NCBI RefSeq assembly: GCF_963931675.1
Contig: NZ_OZ007039.1
Location: 3,261,806 to 3,325,805, forward strand
Source: an uncultured Alistipes sp.
GTDB lineage: Bacteria > Bacteroidota > Bacteroidia > Bacteroidales > Rikenellaceae
DNA: 64,000 bases
Direction of reading: 5' to 3'
The translations under genes and the position numbers were made by a program. Below the pieces are notes generated by a model that ran no database searches, had not been told where the DNA came from, and was given only the letters and a program-made list of their open reading frames with translations. This document shows, piece after piece, positions 46,905-55,597 of the stretch (position 1 is the first letter of the stretch; every line of letters begins with the position of its first letter).

Positions 46905-48491
46905 AAATTTGCCATACAATGTAACTGCATCTTTAGCACACTTCACAAGAGCCTCTCTCTCAATCTTGGACATTGCGGTCGGGCAAGTAATAATTATTCG
47001 CTTTATCTTGCGTGGAACTGTTTTCCAGCCAACATCAATTCGATATGGTTCACTATTAATCTGGGTATTAGCCTGCGAGAGCATCTCCAAGAAGGCAAAG
47101 GTCATAAGGCTTCTTCTAGAGTAATGTGAAGAGCGCCCACCATCAGTGCCTGTCACATCGATTCGCCCATCGCTCATAAGATTGGAACTAATGCCTCGAA
47201 TATTAAGTATATGGTTAGATTCTTCACCTGGAAGAACTAAAAATTCCCACTCCTTTTTGCTTGGCTTATTATCCCACAAGTATCTTTTAGGACTTGAGTA
47301 TGTCGACAATGTCTCCTCTTCCCATGCTGAACTGCAAGCGCGATGTATAAGGGCACTTGCTTCCTGGCCAAGTCTGATAAAGCTAGGATACACAAATTGC
47401 TTGCTATCGTTAATGCCAAAGGATCCGAAATCAACTCTTCTAAAGGCTAAACGCATGTCGAAAGGTTCGTTGTAGGAGCGGATACGGACTTTGTCATCTT
47501 TTTCCTGTAACAAATCCGTGTAATCAATTAAACTCAAAGGCTTAACTTGATTAAAATTCGAATTATCTTCAATCAATAATGCAGTAGTTCTAGAATTGCC
47601 AATATCTATTACCATATCAACATTTCTCACTTCGACATCTTGGTCTTTATACAACTTTATAGCTGGGAACAATTTGTTTTGAGCCAAATAATTCACCAAG
47701 AAAATGTAAGATGCAATGTAAGACATCTTGTGAGTATTTGCGCCCTTGATTTGCGACACACTGCTGAGTGTAGGATGAACTAATTTGAAAATATACTCAT
47801 CAATATAGCTCCAATTCTCCTTTGGAGAACAATAGTCCATTAAGAAAAACTCGTTGTCACACAAAGCAAAATTCATCTCAGAGCAATACTGATCAGGGAA
47901 AACCGGAAACTCATTATATTCATTAGACGAATAACCAGCTCTTGTATCAAACGCGAGAATAACATCGTATTCAAGTTCAGTTTTACCTTCACTTCTAGGC
48001 ACAAACTTAACTCGAGACCAGTTCATTGGGCTAAACTTAAAGCGCTTCTCTGTTCTTTTGAAAAAGTATGGAATAGGAATCCATTTATTCTCAAAATTCT
48101 TTAATGCGTTATGTTTGTCAGAGAAAGTCAACTTATATAGCTCGCCTCTGACTCCGTTGCACATTTCATCATCAATCTTGAGAGGATTGATTCCGTCATT
48201 TCGCAATTCTATAGGATCGTATTCGATTGTTGGGTCGTTCAGATAGCCTCCATCGAATAATTCGTGCTTGTCGTAAAACAAAACATTATCATCGGTAGTA
48301 ACTTCATGAGCAAGGTCCAATCTCCATTGCCCATTACTTGTGTCGTACCATTCTCGGAACCACATTTTAAATTTATCCTGAGTATTCAATTTCAGCCTGA
48401 ATGTCAACAATTGAATACCTGAATTCGCTATCAATGAGAAGCTGTTCATATTTTTTATTTTTAACTAAACATCAATTGTTATGATTTTTGT

Positions 48492-48507
48492 ATCTCCTAA
48501 CAGGAGA
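48492..48507 (+). repeat. Left inverted repeat of the switch region
   Basis: ATCTCCTAACAGGAGA, itself nearly palindromic around AAC. Its exact reverse complement is found at 48680-48695. It ends the switch segment 42 bp before the srfB-like start. Confidence 0.9.
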
Positions 48508-48656
48508 TGAATGTTTCGCATATGCATTTGTAATATAATGTTTTAGCCTTCAATGTATTAAAGTGTAATTAAACATGTCCCACATTGTACAATAGATTTT
48601 TAATACAAACATTTATTTTTGTCCGTTTCAAATGCTCCCAAATGGAGTATTTTGCG

Positions 48657-48664
48657 TAATTTTG
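48657..48664 (+). promoter_or_regulatory. Predicted -7 box inside the switch segment
   Basis: TAATTTTG matches TAnnTTTG; it lies 15 bp inside the right inverted repeat and is now directed away from the srfB-like gene, antisense to the recombinase gene. Confidence 0.45.
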
Positions 48665-48679
48665 CACTATGGATTATTG

Positions 48680-48695
48680 TCTCCTGTTAGGAGAT
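48680..48695 (-). repeat. Right inverted repeat of the switch region
   Basis: Reverse complement of the left repeat (16 of 16 bases), 172 bp away and close to the recombinase 3' end. Confidence 0.9.
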
Positions 48696-48731
48696 TGACC
48701 ATTTTGCTTAACTATTTATAGAAAGCTCTAC

Positions 48732-48758
48732 AAAAAAGGAGTCCGCTCCCGAACTCCT
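48732..48758 (-). terminator. Terminator of the switch recombinase gene
   Basis: On the minus strand, AGGAGT pairs with ACTCCT across a 10-base loop, followed by TTTTTT. It lies 24 bp after the recombinase stop and would insulate the switch segment from it. Confidence 0.8.
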
Positions 48759-48781
48759 CTAAAAAGCAGCAATCATAGCTT

Positions 48782-49987
48782 TCATAATAATTTCAGTATT
48801 TTCTTATTGGCTTTGTCTATTACTTGCGTTTCCAAAGAGGCCAGATATATCTGTGTAGTACTCTCTGAATCGTGTCCCATTCCTTCGCTGATTACAGATA
48901 TTGGAATTCCCTCATCCCTGGCAATGCTCGCCCATGAGTGGCGTGCAACATACATTGTTAAAGGCAAAGTCAAACCTAACTCTTTGCCAATCGCTTTTAA
49001 GTTATGATTTATAAGTGTCAGGGCATTATGATACTGTTTTCGGGTATTTCCGGTTGGCTCCTTTATTATTGAGAGAAGAAATGGAGAACTCAATGAAGAG
49101 TATTGATCCACAATGTTTTCCATACAATCCTCCCAACGGATTGACAGTAATTGTCCCGTTTTCTTTCTTCGGTATGTAAGCACATTATCTTTCAGATTCT
49201 TTTTCTGTAAGTATGCCATATCCACAAATGCCATTCCTCGTGTGTAGAAACTGAACAGGAACATATCACGGGCAAAACTCTTGGATGGAGAATAGCTCAA
49301 ATCCAAATCTTTCAATTTACGAACGAACTTCAACGGAATAGCTCTCTTTACAGTCTTTTCTGATGAAGTAAACACCTTCTTAAATGGATTCTTATTCTCT
49401 ACATAGCCATCTTCCACAGCATTATTATATACCGCACGCAAGCGTTTCATATAGAAAGAGATTGTATTGGGAGCCAATTCCTTCGCTCTTAAATGATACT
49501 CATACGAAATAAGCATTTCCGAATCAATATCATCAAAACAAACATCTACACCTTCTCTAAACTTCCTAAAACTGTTAAGAGTCGCTTGATATGTTTCACT
49601 TGTGCGATGTTGTCCTTGTCTCCAGAGTTTAGCAATCATTTTCTCCATATACGAAAACAAGGTTATTTCAAATGATTGCTTATGAAACTCATCTACAATC
49701 GTATCAACGGTAAATGGAGAATCTGAGATGGTCAATTTCTTTACAATGCGATTGAAACATTTCTTGTCGTATTCTATATGGCTCTGTACATACTGTAAAT
49801 AATTTACACGAGACGAGTCATCATCCTTAATGATAAGATCTTCCAACTCAGGATTCCATTCACTTTGGGTAATTCGGAAGTTCGTTGCAACTTGTCGAAC
49901 TTTTCGCATATAAATCACTTGGTAGTATAGACTACCTGCTTTCCCCTCAATAGTTGAGGGTCTGAACTTTAATTTTATAGATACCAT
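48782..49987 (-). CDS. Tyrosine site-specific recombinase, candidate DNA invertase
   Basis: A 401-residue recombinase from ATG 49987; an open extension to 50161 overlaps the lysozyme remnant and is ignored. An arm-binding N-terminal domain (VSIKLKFRPSTIEGKAGSLYYQV) and a SAM-like core-binding domain precede the catalytic domain with Arg in FYTRGMAFVDMAYL, the HSWAS box and GHDSESTTQIYL with the nucleophile Tyr. Proteins of this size and layout in Bacteroidales invert promoters at nearby repeats. It ends 87 bp from the right inverted repeat, which supports that role. An integrase role for the cargo itself cannot be excluded. Confidence 0.85.
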   Translation of the reverse strand: MVSIKLKFRPSTIEGKAGSLYYQVIYMRKVRQVATNFRITQSEWNPELEDLIIKDDDSSRVNYLQYVQSHIEYDKKCFNRIVKKLTISDSPFTVDTIVDEFHKQSFEITLFSYMEKMIAKLWRQGQHRTSETYQATLNSFRKFREGVDVCFDDIDSEMLISYEYHLRAKELAPNTISFYMKRLRAVYNNAVEDGYVENKNPFKKVFTSSEKTVKRAIPLKFVRKLKDLDLSYSPSKSFARDMFLFSFYTRGMAFVDMAYLQKKNLKDNVLTYRRKKTGQLLSIRWEDCMENIVDQYSSLSSPFLLSIIKEPTGNTRKQYHNALTLINHNLKAIGKELGLTLPLTMYVARHSWASIARDEGIPISVISEGMGHDSESTTQIYLASLETQVIDKANKKILKLL

Positions 49988-50018
49988 AGTATATTCTATT
50001 AATCTTTGTTTTACAATA

Positions 50019-50052
50019 AGAGCCTCCACTCGATTGCTTAAGGGAAGGCTCT
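50019..50052 (-). terminator. Probable terminator of the transfer operon after lysozyme
   Basis: AGAGCCT pairs with AGGCTCT across about 20 bases, just after the lysozyme stop. The T run is poor, so confidence is moderate. Confidence 0.45.
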
Positions 50053-50273
50053 TTAAATAACGGCTACGGGATATACAGCAATTGAAACTCTCTTTTTCTG
50101 CGGCGTTCGATGCTGGGGATAGGCTTACCTTTATAGCAACGGTACGAGATATACTCCTCATAGATATCCCTGTCGCCGGACTCTATTTTCTTGATAAGGT
50201 TACTCTTCGGGCGTTTGCCATAGCCAAGCAAGCGTGAATGTCCCACATTGTAAGCCAAAACCGTTAGTAGCAA

Positions 50274-50360
50274 TTATCCAAACCCCAGCATTATCCTAAA
50301 AATATAGTTTTTTATTCTGTAAATCATTCTGTTATAGGATGAATAGGTTTGGATAATACA
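50274..50360. repeat. Left-end recombinase-site cluster of the RIT element
   Basis: TTATCCAAACCCC at the very end, ATTATCCTA shortly after, then the inverted forms TTATAGGAT and GGTTTGGATAAT at 50348-50359. The repeated ATTATCC units facing each other look like several recombinase binding sites in front of the first gene. Confidence 0.7.
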
Positions 50361-50403
50361 TTCCTATATCTTTGCTAATGGCACTAAAGCCAATAGGAAG
50401 AAT

Positions 50404-51618
50404 ATGAATATAGCACAGTTAAAATTAAGCCAGAAGAAGTTACTGGACAACCTCGTTTCCCGTGGTTATGACATTCAGTACATCAAAGGAGTAAAATTTG
50501 TTTTAAGACTTCTTTTTGAACATGAAGGATGTTTTCATTCGTATGAACAGTTTGCAGAAAAGTTTATCCGTACAAGGGGATATACAAAAGCGACATTGGA
50601 TCTTAGGATGATGCATTTACGTACTATCCAAGCATATGATGAATTTGGGCACTACCCGGACAAGAAGTCCTTTGTTCCGTTATGCTATCCTTCCAGGTAT
50701 AATATGCTTAACCCCAGTTTTCGGAAAGTTATAGACATTTATCGGAAGCGTGCCGCAGAACATAAAAAGAAGTCCACAGTAAAAATGGAAACCGATGCCG
50801 TTACAATGTTCCTTTTTGAGATGCAAAAGTTCCACGTCTCTTCATTGGATGAAATCAAAGAAGAACATGTTTTGTCCTTTTTCCTTAAAGAAGAACAGCA
50901 AAAGCGTTCAAGGACATATTGCGGTCACATAGCGTCAGCCCTTAAAGAGTTGGGGGATTTATACGACATGAAAAAAGTATTAGGTTATTTCCCTGATTTG
51001 AAATATGAAAGGAAAAACTTCAACTATCTTAAGGATGATGAAATCAATGTGATAAAAAATGCTTTGTCAGACTCTAACAATATTTTGACTTTCAGGGAAA
51101 AAGCTATAGTTTCATTGGCTTTATATACTGGCATAAGAGGATGTGACATTGCCAACTTGAAATTGACAGACATAGATTGGAAGAAGGAACGAGTCAGCTT
51201 CGTCCAGGAAAAGACTGGTAATCCGATAGTGTTGCCCCTTCTTCCCCATGTTGGAAACTCATTGTTTGATTACATACGGAATGAACGGGACAATGAGGCC
51301 GGATCCGTGTATCTGTTTCCCAACAAGAAGAATACGACAGAAAGGTTGGAGAACAAAAGTATCGGCACCATTGTCAATACAGTCTTTGAGAAACTAAACC
51401 TTAGAAAAGGTGAATCCGGGCGTGGAGTCAGCGTATTTCGGCACAACCTCGCCTCTAAATTACTTGGTAAAGGTACCGAGATTAGGGTCATCAGCCATAT
51501 TTTAGGACATATCTGTTCTTCATCTATAGTCCCATATATAGATGCTGACATCCCTCATCTGAGAGAATGCGGAATCAATATTGAATGTTATCCAATAAGA
51601 AAGGAGTTGTTCGAATGA
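50404..51618 (+). CDS. RIT tyrosine recombinase A
   Basis: A 404-residue recombinase, the first of the trio. A SAM-like N-terminal half precedes the catalytic domain with Arg in YTGIRGCDIANL, a VFRHNLASKLL box in which the usual first His is replaced, the LGHICSSSIVPY end with the nucleophile Tyr, and a Lys in EKTGNPIVLP. Its stop overlaps the start of the second gene (ATGA), so the three are translated together. The altered box may reflect a specialised role in the trio. Confidence 0.85.
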   Translation: MNIAQLKLSQKKLLDNLVSRGYDIQYIKGVKFVLRLLFEHEGCFHSYEQFAEKFIRTRGYTKATLDLRMMHLRTIQAYDEFGHYPDKKSFVPLCYPSRYNMLNPSFRKVIDIYRKRAAEHKKKSTVKMETDAVTMFLFEMQKFHVSSLDEIKEEHVLSFFLKEEQQKRSRTYCGHIASALKELGDLYDMKKVLGYFPDLKYERKNFNYLKDDEINVIKNALSDSNNILTFREKAIVSLALYTGIRGCDIANLKLTDIDWKKERVSFVQEKTGNPIVLPLLPHVGNSLFDYIRNERDNEAGSVYLFPNKKNTTERLENKSIGTIVNTVFEKLNLRKGESGRGVSVFRHNLASKLLGKGTEIRVISHILGHICSSSIVPYIDADIPHLRECGINIECYPIRKELFE

Positions 51619-52934
51619 AAACAGATTCACATCTACCCCAATTTGCAGATTTGATGTCTGAATATGTCAATTTCATCTCCGGTATCGGAAAATGTGACTA
51701 TATAACCCGCATATACCTGAACTCTTTCGCCAAGTACTGTATGAATCATGGCGGAGTGCTGTCGGATGATATTATCTCCGGATGGGCATCAAGGACAGAT
51801 AAGGAAAGCTATTATACAAACCGTAACAGATGCATTATTTTGAGGCGCTTCATCCGTTATATCCGGTCGAAATATGGGGCACCGTTCAAATTGCCATCAT
51901 ATCCTCCGGATATAAAATACACACCTAAGCCAAAGCGTATTCCTGTTTCAGAACAGCCATACTCTTATTCCGCAATATCCCATATAGTCAAGAAATATGA
52001 ACTTTACAAAAGAGCTTCTGGGAAATTCAGTAGGCGGACAATGGACAAGATTCGCCGTTTCAATGACTTCTGCGCTCAAAATTATCCGTCAGCCGAAGTT
52101 CTTACAGAAGAAATTGTCCTTGATTATTGCAAGAAGAAAAAAACGGAATCCGCAAAGTCATGCAATAACAGAATTGTAGGTGTCAGAGGATTTCTGAAAT
52201 ATGCGAATAGCCGTGGTTTTGTAAATATTCCTCTTCCATCCACCATTCCAAGAGTCAATGTCACATCATTCGAACCACATCCGTTTACTCCAGAAGAGCT
52301 TGCAAGATTCTTTAATGAAGCGGACAATCTCGAACCTCCAATAAATTGCCGTGACATGAGGGCTGCGCTTATGAAAGTGGAAGTTCCGGTCTTTTTCCGA
52401 CTTTTGTACAGTACAGGGATGCGTACAACAGAAGCCCGTCTGCTCAGAGTAGAAGACGTAGATTTGCAATCCGGTGTTATAAATATAAGATACACAAAGA
52501 GCATAGATGAACATCGGGTTGCCTTGCACGAATCCATGTGGTCGCTATTGCAGATGTATAATGTCAAAATGGAAAATCTCATGCCCGGAAGAAAGACATT
52601 CTTTCCTAACGAGTATGACAAACCATATTCCGGAGAATGGGTAACGGCAAGTTTTAAGAAAGTATGGAAGAAAGTCAGTACGGCACACGCAAGAGCATAT
52701 GATTTTCGCAGTCACTATGCGGTCGTGAACATAAACGGTTGGGATCACTGCGGCATTGAATGGATGGACAAACTCTTATATCTCAGCCGTTCCATGGGAC
52801 ACCGTTACATTCAAAACACATTATATTATTACAGGCTTGTACCGCTGTTTGCACACCAGTTGGAAAATCTAACAGGATGTGGGTATGAAGAACTTTTGCC
52901 TGATTTAAACGACTATTTTGAATATGAAGACTAA
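51615..52934 (+). CDS. RIT tyrosine recombinase B
   Basis: A 439-residue recombinase starting at the ATG that overlaps the stop of the first gene; an earlier ATG at 51585 lies inside that gene and is less likely. The catalytic domain shows Arg in YSTGMRTTEARLL, AYDFRSHYAV in place of the standard HxxR box, and SMGHRYIQNTLYYYRLV with several candidate Tyr residues. Middle gene of the trio. Confidence 0.85.
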   Translation: MKTDSHLPQFADLMSEYVNFISGIGKCDYITRIYLNSFAKYCMNHGGVLSDDIISGWASRTDKESYYTNRNRCIILRRFIRYIRSKYGAPFKLPSYPPDIKYTPKPKRIPVSEQPYSYSAISHIVKKYELYKRASGKFSRRTMDKIRRFNDFCAQNYPSAEVLTEEIVLDYCKKKKTESAKSCNNRIVGVRGFLKYANSRGFVNIPLPSTIPRVNVTSFEPHPFTPEELARFFNEADNLEPPINCRDMRAALMKVEVPVFFRLLYSTGMRTTEARLLRVEDVDLQSGVINIRYTKSIDEHRVALHESMWSLLQMYNVKMENLMPGRKTFFPNEYDKPYSGEWVTASFKKVWKKVSTAHARAYDFRSHYAVVNINGWDHCGIEWMDKLLYLSRSMGHRYIQNTLYYYRLVPLFAHQLENLTGCGYEELLPDLNDYFEYED

Positions 52935-53964
52935 AGCAGAACATTCAATTATCGCCGATGCCATCCATGAGTGGCATACGGTCTATCTTCCGTGTATAAG
53001 GAATCTGAGCCATAACGCTTTAAAATCATACGGAGAGGGAATGGGAATCTATATAGACTTCCTTGAATCCTCAAAAGGAGTCACATCAAATACCCTTTGT
53101 GGGGAATGCTTCCGTAAGGACTGGATTGAAGAATGGATTGCGTGGCTGAAAGAAGTAAGAAAATGCAGCCCGCAAACATGCAATCATCGCCTCTCCATAT
53201 TGAAAAATTTCCTCCGTTTCCTTGCGCACAAGAAAATCCAATTCATAAAATATGATTGTGATGCCGCTGAAATAAAAAGAATGCAGCAACCTAAAAAACA
53301 AGTGGAAGTAATCACAAAAGATACAATCAAACGGATTTTTGCAAGCATCAATACACGTACATTGATAGGTAAGAGGGATTTTGCCTTGTTCAATCTTCTA
53401 TATAGTACCGGAACAAGAATAGATGAAATATTATCATTGAGGCTGTCGGCACTGCACCTGGATGAAACGAAAGGTTACATTCTTGTTTTGGGTAAAGGGA
53501 ATAAACAACGTACCATTTATTTGTTGAACAGCATGGTAAGAATACTGAGACATTATGTGAAGTTGTTCCATCCGGCAAATCCGTTACCTTCTGATTTTGT
53601 ATTTTTCCCCATATATGGCCATGCAAACAAAAAAATCACTTCAGAAGCGATTAGCAAGCGGTTGAAAATGTATGTTAGGATTGCGTCTCAGGGGCTACTT
53701 GAAATTCCTGTAGATTTTCATTGCCATAGTTTTCGGCATGCACGGGCTACCCATTGGTTGGAAGACGGTGTAAACTTGGCGCAGATACAAAAACTATTGG
53801 GGCATGAGAGCATTGAAACGACAATGAAATACGTAGGAGTTTCATCAGAACAAATGATACAAGCTTTATGCTCTATGGAAGACAATCTGACTTTAGGCGT
53901 TGAAAAGAAATATAAGAAAATCAGAAATAAAGATTCATTAGCAACAGTTCTTGGATTGAGATAA
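52924..53964 (+). CDS. RIT tyrosine recombinase C
   Basis: A 346-residue recombinase, the most canonical of the three: Arg in YSTGTRIDEILSLRL, Lys in LGKGNKQR, HSFRHARATHWL, LGHESIETTMKYVGV with the Tyr. ATG 52924 overlaps the end of the second gene; a TTG at 52918 is possible. It probably does most of the cleavage chemistry with the others as partners. Confidence 0.87.
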   Translation: MKTKAEHSIIADAIHEWHTVYLPCIRNLSHNALKSYGEGMGIYIDFLESSKGVTSNTLCGECFRKDWIEEWIAWLKEVRKCSPQTCNHRLSILKNFLRFLAHKKIQFIKYDCDAAEIKRMQQPKKQVEVITKDTIKRIFASINTRTLIGKRDFALFNLLYSTGTRIDEILSLRLSALHLDETKGYILVLGKGNKQRTIYLLNSMVRILRHYVKLFHPANPLPSDFVFFPIYGHANKKITSEAISKRLKMYVRIASQGLLEIPVDFHCHSFRHARATHWLEDGVNLAQIQKLLGHESIETTMKYVGVSSEQMIQALCSMEDNLTLGVEKKYKKIRNKDSLATVLGLR

Positions 53965-54088
53965 TACTTAGTAATAAATGAGTGACTGTTCTTGAATAAT
54001 GGAACAATCACTCTTTATTATCTGCCACCAAAATATAACAATTTACTGATATTCAATATAGTAAAAAGTCAAGTTGGGATAATATTTT

Positions 54089-54126
54089 GGTTTGGATAAC
54101 TTTTGTTATCCGAAATTTCGGATAAG
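54089..54126. repeat. Right-end repeats of the RIT element, with a 20-bp palindrome
   Basis: GGTTTGGATAAC (54089-54100), the inverse of the left-end motif, is followed by the perfect palindrome TTATCCGAAATTTCGGATAA (54106-54125) which ends one base before the target duplication. The palindrome is absent from the left end, so the two ends differ. Confidence 0.8.
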
Positions 54127-54508
54127 AGCAAAGCATCTTTCCCATACTGTCGGAAATACTTATATCGCTCCAATAGGTCGGCTCTGAGTAACGAATCCGC
54201 TTGTTCCTCGGTAATATCGGCTGTCAAGTTCTCATGTGGCAGAAGTTTGTGCCCGTAACCAATGTATGGATAGTGTTTTGCCGAGTGCCACCCCTCAAAC
54301 TCCTTGATGAGTGCTACTGCCTTATCGAACAGTTCCGCAGAAATCTCCTTTGGCATCGGTGGCGAAGAGTCGCCACCTCGTGTCTGTGCCTTGGCATATC
54401 CGCAAAGCAGAGTCAGACATATAATCATTAACTTTATTCTCATAGATTCTCTTTTAGTGATTGGTTATGGAGGCAGACACCCGACAAGCGAGTGCCTGCC
54501 ACCGTTGT

Positions 54509-55009
54509 TTAAGGATTGAAATTGATTGGAGAAACGATAGTTCCTATGGGAGTAATCGTGTTGTCCTCTGTGGTATCCTCTTCCTCCTTTGCCTCGTTAT
54601 TGAAAGTGAAGGTTAGTTGATAGAGCTGGTCATGGTTATCCTCGAAATAGACATCTATTGTCTGCTGATCCTCACACTCCGAGGTGTAGTATAGACGGAA
54701 CACATCTCTGTCAAGCGGATAACGGTCATTAGGTAGCAACACCATACCGTCATCCATTCTCAATGTGCCCTCGCCATCGGGCTGGAAGTAACGGATTGTG
54801 TAGCGAGTATCGGAGAAATACCCCTCACGGACAATCTCACAGCGTACCTCTGCTGTCTCGCCCTGTACCAATCGCTTGGGTACAGGCATTGTCTCAACCG
54901 TAAAAGGATAGGCTTGCTGAACATCGAGGTCATCCTCGCAAGATGTGAAGCCTAATACAGCGGTCATCATGGCACCGCAAACCATCATATAGGAAAATAA
55001 CTTTTTCAT
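54509..55009 (-). CDS. traQ: Conjugative transfer protein TraQ (DUF3872-type lipoprotein)
   Basis: A 166-residue lipoprotein from ATG 55009. The signal peptide MKKLFSYMMVCGAMMTAVLG ends in a lipobox (GFTSC), followed by a beta-rich domain and an acidic tail. It lies after traO and before lysozyme, the position of TraQ in CTnDOT-family elements. The in-frame start at 55045 overlaps traO and is not used. Confidence 0.82.
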   Translation of the reverse strand: MKKLFSYMMVCGAMMTAVLGFTSCEDDLDVQQAYPFTVETMPVPKRLVQGETAEVRCEIVREGYFSDTRYTIRYFQPDGEGTLRMDDGMVLLPNDRYPLDRDVFRLYYTSECEDQQTIDVYFEDNHDQLYQLTFTFNNEAKEEEDTTEDNTITPIGTIVSPINFNP

Positions 55010-55022
55010 AACGCATTTAATT

Positions 55023-55595
55023 TTAATTGATAATAAATTTGACACCTAAGCCGAACTGAGTACTGAACTTGCCGAGTGAGCCACCCCAGAGGACACGCTC
55101 ACGCACATTGGCAAGCAGGACAATACGGTCTGTTATATAACTCTCCAATTCAAGGGTAATGGCACCGCCATAGATAAAGGCATCCTTGGCAAGCAGCGTA
55201 GAGCCGTCATAGAGCATCTTATCGCCCCAATTCACCGTTTCGTAGCCTGCCAATGCAGAGCCACCGATGGAGAGGAAGAAGGTCTTTGTAGGATCGGACA
55301 GGAACTTCATGTAGTAACCGCCCTCGGCAGTGAACTGGGCACGCGGAATGGATGTACCCCGATAGTCGTAGTTCTTGAGCAGATACTCTGCACCCACCAC
55401 CCAGCGGTTAGCCTTCTTGGTATATCCCGACATCGCTATTCCCGTGTAGTAGTTAAGCGGAGATTTAGAGCCATTCACAAAGCCACCTCTGAGTTCCACA
55501 CCCTTCATCTTCGGGAGATAACGCTGGGCGTATGCCTGCCCTGACGAGAGGGCAAGCGATACGACTGCAACAAGTAGAAACAGATACTTCTTCAT
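55023..55595 (-). CDS. traO: Conjugative transfer protein TraO
   Basis: A 190-residue exported protein: signal peptide (MKKYLFLLVAVVSLALSSGQAYAQ) and a beta-barrel-like domain with alternating strands ending in FGLGVKFIIN. TraO is an outer-membrane component of the Bacteroidetes transfer apparatus. It follows traN by 2 bp. Confidence 0.9.
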   Translation of the reverse strand: MKKYLFLLVAVVSLALSSGQAYAQRYLPKMKGVELRGGFVNGSKSPLNYYTGIAMSGYTKKANRWVVGAEYLLKNYDYRGTSIPRAQFTAEGGYYMKFLSDPTKTFFLSIGGSALAGYETVNWGDKMLYDGSTLLAKDAFIYGGAITLELESYITDRIVLLANVRERVLWGGSLGKFSTQFGLGVKFIIN

Positions 55596-55597
55596 AG

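Larger units (their letters stand above)
44170..48449 (-). pseudogene. SrfB-like ATPase gene interrupted by an IS4-type element
   Basis: The first half (48449-46914) carries the actin/Hsp70 phosphate-1 loop DIGNSRTTALLIE (282-294) after a 270-residue N-terminal domain. The second half (45684-44170) carries the phosphate-2 loop SLDIGAGTSDLMISEY and the adenosine loop LLSGRPSSLPAI. Both halves are a whole number of codons (512 and 505), and joining them gives an uninterrupted 1016-residue ORF, the usual size of SrfB proteins. The present halves would give a truncated protein and, at best, a separate fragment restarting at 45624. First gene of the cargo operon. Confidence 0.85.
48492..48695. promoter_or_regulatory. 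Candidate invertible promoter segment upstream of the srfB-like operon
   Basis: A 204-bp segment bounded by perfect 16-bp inverted repeats, next to a tyrosine recombinase gene. The inner 172 bp have -7-like motifs on the plus strand (TATTTTTG at 48614-48621 and TAATTTTG at 48657-48664) and none on the minus strand. In the present orientation they point away from the minus-strand operon (off). After inversion, the second motif would fall near 48523-48530, giving a leader of about 65 bp to the srfB-like ATG. This matches the design of phase-variable promoters in Bacteroides. The -33 boxes are weak. Confidence 0.65.
50274..54126 (+). mobile_element. RIT element (recombinase in trio)
   Basis: 3853 bp carrying three tandem overlapping tyrosine recombinase genes. 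TTATCCAAACC lies at the left end (50274-50284) and, inverted, at 54089-54099 near the right end. The 5-bp duplication AGCAA flanks it (50269-50273 and 54127-54131). The insertion site in the lysozyme gene fixes both ends. Confidence 0.88.
50064..54443 (-). pseudogene. ICE lysozyme gene split by a RIT element
   Basis: The 5' part (54443-54127) encodes a signal peptide (MRIKLMIICLTLLCGYAKAQ) and the GH24-type lysozyme N-terminal region with the catalytic Glu in LIKEFEGWH and the IGYGHKLL loop. The 3' part (50268-50064) supplies TVLAYNVGHSRLLGYGK and the C-terminus. With the element and one AGCAA removed, 522 bp remain without a stop, giving 173 residues. In the CTnDOT family a lysozyme-type gene follows traQ and is thought to open peptidoglycan for the transfer channel; here it is broken, which may reduce transfer. 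Confidence 0.88.

Noticed and set aside
50162..50273. A separate small gene at 50064-50273
   Set aside because: It is the 3' part of the lysozyme gene, beginning exactly at the RIT target duplication.
48782..53964. One of the four tyrosine recombinases as the ICE integrase
   Set aside because: Three form a RIT element with its own ends and the fourth adjoins the switch repeats; the ICE integrase is expected at the other end, outside the window.
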